From Alicycliphilus denitrificans K601 (lineage in GTDB: Bacteria > Pseudomonadota > Gammaproteobacteria > Burkholderiales > Burkholderiaceae_C), in NCBI RefSeq assembly GCF_000204645.1, contig NC_015422.1, positions 4,913,001-4,977,000 of the forward strand: 64,000 nt of DNA. The letters are read 5' to 3'. This document shows, piece by piece, positions 60,876-64,000 of the stretch (position 1 is the stretch's first letter; each line of letters starts with the position of its first letter). Under the pieces are notes generated by a model, which had not been told where the DNA came from, ran no database searches, and was given only the letters and a program-made list of their open reading frames with translations. A program made the translations under genes and the position numbers.

Positions 60876-62273
60876 TCATTTTCCGATGCAGAAGCTGGAG
60901 AAGATGACACCCAGCAGATCGTCGGAGGTGAATTCGCCCGTGATGGCGTTGAGGGCGTTCTGCGCCAGGCGTAGTTCCTCGGCCAGCAGGTCCAGCGCCG
61001 GCCCCGTGCTTTCGAGCTGCGCGGCGGCCTCCATGAGGTGCGCGTCCACGGCGCGCAGGGCCTCGATGTGGCGCGCGCGGGCGATGTACACGCCCTCGGC
61101 TGCGGACTGCCAGCCCGCGACCCGCAGCAGTTCCCGCCGCAGGGCGTCGAGCCCCTGGCCGGTGCGCGCCGACAGTTGCACCGCCGCCCGGCCCGCCGTG
61201 GCGGCCGGTGCCGGGCGGGCAGCGGCGTCGGTCTTGTTCCAGACGTCGATGACCGGCACGCTTTCAGACAGTTTCTGGACCAGGGTGCTTGCTATGAGCG
61301 CGTCGGCAGCTATGTATTCGGGAGCATCCAGGCGCGTGAGGTCGTGCAGGAACAGCACGGCATCGGCCTGGGTGATCTCGTCCCAGGCGCGCGCGATGCC
61401 GATGCGCTCGACCTCGTCGGCGCTTTCGCGCAGGCCAGCCGTGTCGATGATGTGCAGCGGAACGCCCTCGATCTGTATGGTCTGCTGAACCTTGTCGCGC
61501 GTGGTGCCCGCGATGGGGGTGACGATGGCCAGCTCCGCCCCGGCGAGCGCATTGAGCAGCGAGCTCTTGCCCGCGTTCGGCTGGCCCGCGATGACCACCT
61601 TGATGCCTTCGCGCAGCAGCGCGCCCTGGCTGGCGCGCTGCATCACGGCGGCCAGCGTCTGCTGCAGGTTCGATAGCTGCCCGCGCGCGTCTGCCTTGCG
61701 CAGGAAGTCGATTTCCTCCTCTGGGAAGTCGAGCGTGGCCTCGACCAGCATGCGCAGGTGCACGAGCGCGTCGCGCAGGCCGTGGATCTCCTGCGAGAAC
61801 GCGCCCGACAGCGACCGGCCCGCGCTGCGCGCCGCGGCCTCGGTGCTGGCGTCTATCAGGTCGGCGATGGCCTCGGCCTGGGCCAGGTCGAGCTTGTCGT
61901 TGAGGAAGGCGCGCTCGGTGAATTCGCCCGGCTCGGCCAGGCGCAGGCGCGGCAGCACGGCTTGCGCCGCCTCCAGGCAGCGCGCCAGCAACAGCTGCAG
62001 CACCACGGGGCCACCGTGGGCCTGCAGCTCCAGCACGTCCTCGCCCGTGTAGCTGTGCGGCGCGGGGAAGAACAGCGCCAAGCCCTGGTCGATGGACCGG
62101 CCCGCGGCATCGGGAAAGGGCAGGTAATGCGCCTGGCGGGGCTGCAGCGATCTCCCGAGCAGGCCCTGCACGAAGGGCGCGAGCCCCCGGCCCGACACGC
62201 GCACGATGCCCACGGCCCCGCGCCCGGGGGCGGTGGCGATGGCAGCGATGGGGTCCTGGTGGCGGGCGAGCAT
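60876..62273 (-). CDS. mnmE: tRNA modification GTPase MnmE
   Basis: A 465-residue MnmE/TrmE. The N-terminal folate-binding domain has [22 protein letters not shown] and [19 protein letters not shown]. The helical domain bears the G domain: G1 [15 protein letters not shown]2 PIAGTTRD, G3 DTAGLRES, G4 NKTD. The C-terminal motif FSSFCIGK holds the conserved Cys. With MnmG it modifies the wobble uridine of several tRNAs. A degenerate repeat copy may lie in frame in the G domain near [19 protein letters not shown]. Confidence 0.96.
   Translation of the reverse strand: MLARHQDPIAAIATAPGRGAVGIVRVSGRGLAPFVQGLLGRSLQPRQAHYLPFPDAAGRSIDQGLALFFPAPHSYTGEDVLELQAHGGPVVLQLLLARCLEAAQAVLPRLRLAEPGEFTERAFLNDKLDLAQAEAIADLIDASTEAAARSAGRSLSGAFSQEIHGLRDALVHLRMLVEATLDFPEEEIDFLRKADARGQLSNLQQTLAAVMQRASQGALLREGIKVVIAGQPNAGKSSLLNALAGAELAIVTPIAGTTRDKVQQTIQIEGVPLHIIDTAGLRESADEVERIGIARAWDEITQADAVLFLHDLTRLDAPEYIAADALIASTLVQKLSESVPVIDVWNKTDAAARPAPAATAGRAAVQLSARTGQGLDALRRELLRVAGWQSAAEGVYIARARHIEALRAVDAHLMEAAAQLESTGPALDLLAEELRLAQNALNAITGEFTSDDLLGVIFSSFCIGK
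61280..61320 (-). repeat. Degenerate dispersed repeat, copy 12, inside mnmE
   Basis: On the minus strand: ACATAGCTGCCGACGCGCTC, then ATAGCAAGCACCCTGG. The flank ATAGCTGCC and part of the right arm survive. It coincides with a stretch of MnmE that looks longer and less conserved than usual. Tentative. Confidence 0.35.
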
Positions 62274-62350
62274 GGGCGGGGCTTTCAGCAGGGCAGTGAT
62301 CCGAGCGCCGCATTATTGACGCTGGCGCACCCCGCGCCACCCGCCTGGAC

Positions 62351-63238
62351 TCACATGGCGGGCTTGTCGCTTTGCGCCGTGAGGTTGTCCTTGAGCTCCT
62401 GGCTCATGGGCAGGCCGATCACCTGGCCCTTGGGCGGGATCGGCGACATGAACCACTTGGTGTAGAGCTTCTCGAACTCGCCCGACTTCATCATGCCACC
62501 GATCACGCCGTTGACCAGCTTCTGGAACTGCGGATCGTCCTTGCGCATCATGCAGGCGTAGGGCTCGACCTGCAGCGCATCGCCCACCACGTCCCAGTCG
62601 GCGGGGTTGCGCGCGTTGTTCTTCAGGCCGAACAGCAGGATGTCGTCCATGGCGAACGCCTCGGCGCGGCCGGCGTCCACGAGCAGCATGGAGTCGTCAT
62701 GGTCCTTGCCGAGCACGATGTCGAAGTCCAGGTTGTTGTCCTTGCTGTACTTGCGTATCACCTGGGCGTTGGTCGTGCCCGTGGTGCTGGACACCTTCTT
62801 CCTCGCCAGGTCGGCCCAGTTCTTGATGCCGGAATTCTTCTTCACGAGCAGGCGCGTGCCGGTATAGAAGTAGTTGATGGCGAACTGCACGTCCTTGCCG
62901 CGCACCGCATTGTTGGTGGTCGATCCGCACTCGATGTCGATGGTGCCGTTCTGCAGCAGCGGGATGCGGTTCTGCGAGGTCACGGCCTGCATGTCCACCT
63001 TCAGGCCCGGCTTGTTCAGCTGCTTCTTCACGGCATCGACGATGGCGTTGGTGATCTCCACCGAGAATCCCACCGGGCCGCCCGAGCCCGCGAGGTAGCT
63101 GAACGGCACCGAGGATTCGCGGTAGGCCACGGTGATCTTGCCCGTGTCGGCGATCTTCTTGAGGGTGTCGGCCTGGGCGGCGGTGCCGGCCAGGGCGCAG
63201 GCGGCCAGCGCTGCGGCCAGGATGGTGGTGGGTTTCAT
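62351..63238 (-). CDS. Glutamate/aspartate-type ABC transporter substrate-binding protein (GltI-like)
   Basis: A 295-residue periplasmic binding protein of the polar amino acid family. It has a signal peptide (ILAAALAACALAGTAAQA), then TLKKIADTGKITVAYRESSVPFSYLAGSGGPVGFSVEI, AVTSQNRIPLLQNGTIDIECGSTTNNAVRGKDVQFAINYFYTGTRLLVKK, SSTTGTTNAQVIRKY and DAGRAEAFAMDDILLFGL. These match GltI-type glutamate/aspartate receptors. No permease or ATPase gene is adjacent on its strand (mnmE follows), so it is an orphan or works with a transporter elsewhere. Divergent from the dadA-like gene. Confidence 0.92.
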   Translation of the reverse strand: MKPTTILAAALAACALAGTAAQADTLKKIADTGKITVAYRESSVPFSYLAGSGGPVGFSVEITNAIVDAVKKQLNKPGLKVDMQAVTSQNRIPLLQNGTIDIECGSTTNNAVRGKDVQFAINYFYTGTRLLVKKNSGIKNWADLARKKVSSTTGTTNAQVIRKYSKDNNLDFDIVLGKDHDDSMLLVDAGRAEAFAMDDILLFGLKNNARNPADWDVVGDALQVEPYACMMRKDDPQFQKLVNGVIGGMMKSGEFEKLYTKWFMSPIPPKGQVIGLPMSQELKDNLTAQSDKPAM

Positions 63239-63353
63239 GGCGTCTCCTTTGCTTTATCGAAGTCGTGGTTGCGGTTGCCACGCAAGTCACGACGGTACTG
63301 TAGAAAGCCCGCGCCCGCTTGAACAATGCCTTTCGTGGCAGGGGGTATGTGCA

Positions 63354-63405
63354 AAAGTTATGCGCCGCCGCTGCGGGCCTTGCGCCACGGCCCGCGCATA
63401 ACTTT
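63354..63405. repeat. Large two-part inverted repeat in a divergent promoter region
   Basis: AAAGTTATGC (63354-63363) is matched exactly by GCATAACTTT (63396-63405). Inside it GCGGGCC (63373-63379) is matched by GGCCCGC (63389-63395). The outer and inner arms are contiguous on the right but separated by nine bases on the left. It lies in the 254-base space between the GltI-like and dadA-like genes, which otherwise shows no gene. It could be an operator, a terminator-like hairpin or a cruciform. Confidence 0.75.
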
Positions 63406-63492
63406 CCGTCATGCCCCGCGCCTGCATTGGCATTATTCAATCGCCGGCGCGCGCCCTACATTGGGGCGATCCGCAATCTGCCGAATTTTTCA

Positions 63493-64000
63493 ATGCATGT
63501 ATGTGTTATGGGCGCGGGCATCGTGGGCCTGGCGACGGCCTACGAGCTCCAGCGCCAGGGAATGCAGGTCACCGTGGTCGACCAGGCCCGGCCCGGCGCG
63601 GGCGCCAGCGGGGGCAATGGCGCCCAGCTGAGCTACAGCTATGTGCAGCCCCTGGCCGACTCCGGCATCTGGGCGCAGCTGCCCAAGCTGCTGCTGTCGC
63701 CCGATTCGCCGCTCAAGCTGCGCCCGCGGTGGGACCCGCACCAGTGGCGCTGGGGGCTGGATTTCCTGCGCGCCTGCAACCGCCGCGCCTCCGAGCGCGG
63801 CACGGCCACGCTGCTGGCCCTGGCCGCGCGCAGCCGCCAGGGCTTCGAGCGCATGCTGGCCGCCGAGCGGCTGGAGTGCGACTTCTCGCGCACGGGCAAG
63901 CTGGTGCTGTATGCGACCCAGGCCTCGCTCGACGACGCGCGGCGCCAGCTGGAGCTGCAGCGCGCCTGGGGCTGCGAGCAGGAAGCCGTCACACCCGCGC
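63493..64000 (+). CDS. dadA: D-amino acid dehydrogenase-like flavoprotein, N-terminal part
   Basis: The first 169 residues of a DAAO/DadA-family FAD enzyme; the gene runs off the right edge. The dinucleotide-binding motif is at the very start (MHVCVMGAGIVGLATAYELQRQG), then VVDQARPGAGASGGNGAQLSYSYVQPLADSG, which is typical of DadA (GGNGAQLSYSY). The region PLKLRPRWDPHQWRWGLDFLRACNRR also fits. DadA oxidises D-amino acids to keto acids at the membrane. The divergent GltI-like receptor could supply amino acids. The start at 63493 is the only one before the FAD motif. Confidence 0.9.
   Translation, partial: MHVCVMGAGIVGLATAYELQRQGMQVTVVDQARPGAGASGGNGAQLSYSYVQPLADSGIWAQLPKLLLSPDSPLKLRPRWDPHQWRWGLDFLRACNRRASERGTATLLALAARSRQGFERMLAAERLECDFSRTGKLVLYATQASLDDARRQLELQRAWGCEQEAVTPA

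Overview
The window is a high-GC (roughly two-thirds G+C) chromosomal segment whose genes look like a betaproteobacterium of the order Burkholderiales, most likely family Comamonadaceae (Acidovorax, Alicycliphilus, Delftia or Comamonas-like). The grounds are three features: orphan Bug/TctC receptors, the lptD-surA-ksgA, metX-metW and kdsD-kdsC-lptC blocks, and a dispersed palindromic repeat (arms CCAGCGCTT/AAGCGCTGG). I cannot name the genus. There are no rRNA or tRNA genes, transposases, integrases, CRISPR arrays or prophage genes.

Layout. 1-9.95 kb is a catabolic region: two CaiB/BaiF CoA-transferases (one cut by the window edge), an acrylyl-CoA-reductase-like enzyme, a decayed alpha-methylacyl-CoA racemase, an acyl-CoA dehydrogenase, two Bug receptors, IclR and LysR regulators, and a gamma-glutamyltransferase-family enzyme. 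9.97-17.6 kb holds a membrane cluster: a Tat-type flavoprotein, a membrane-anchored spermidine-synthase-like protein, DUF350, DUF4178 and an SPFH-SHOCT protein, followed by a DUF2061 gene behind a Fur-box-like site and an orphan flagellar-rod-like protein. 17.65-21.6 kb is a beta-alanine/malonate-semialdehyde module (LysR, bauA, mmsA). 21.7-31.3 kb has a diguanylate cyclase, then a FadR-type regulator divergent from an ABC transporter of the branched-chain amino acid type, co-transcribed with a carbamoylase-type amidase and an M81 (MlrC-like) protein.

31.4-41.7 kb is mostly core: maeB, a secreted guanyl-specific RNase with its barstar-like inhibitor, ksgA, surA, lptD, amgK and rsmE. 41.7-46.6 kb is a three-gene SMC/condensin-like operon (kleisin-like, winged-helix-like, SMC ATPase) with no nuclease gene beside it. 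46.7-53.6 kb has an M20 peptidase, a second diguanylate cyclase, metW and metX, a UPF0016 manganese exporter and two tandem glycine-rich RRM proteins. Two riboswitches sit back to back here: a SAM-II-like aptamer plus terminator directly before metX, and a yybP-ykoY (Mn2+) element before the UPF0016 gene. 53.6-64 kb has an SDR, lptC-kdsC-kdsD, a KefB/C-type antiporter, apt, two poorly characterised genes, mnmE, a glutamate/aspartate-type binding protein and the start of a dadA-like gene.

At least ten good and two degenerate copies of one 45-55 bp palindromic repeat are scattered through the window. Most lie between genes, but some form part of coding sequences: two in-frame copies within the flavoprotein, one forming the C-terminus of the condensin middle subunit, and one supplying the last codons and stop of a LysR gene. 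The repeat family, the condensin operon, the membrane cluster and the paired riboswitches are the most interesting content.
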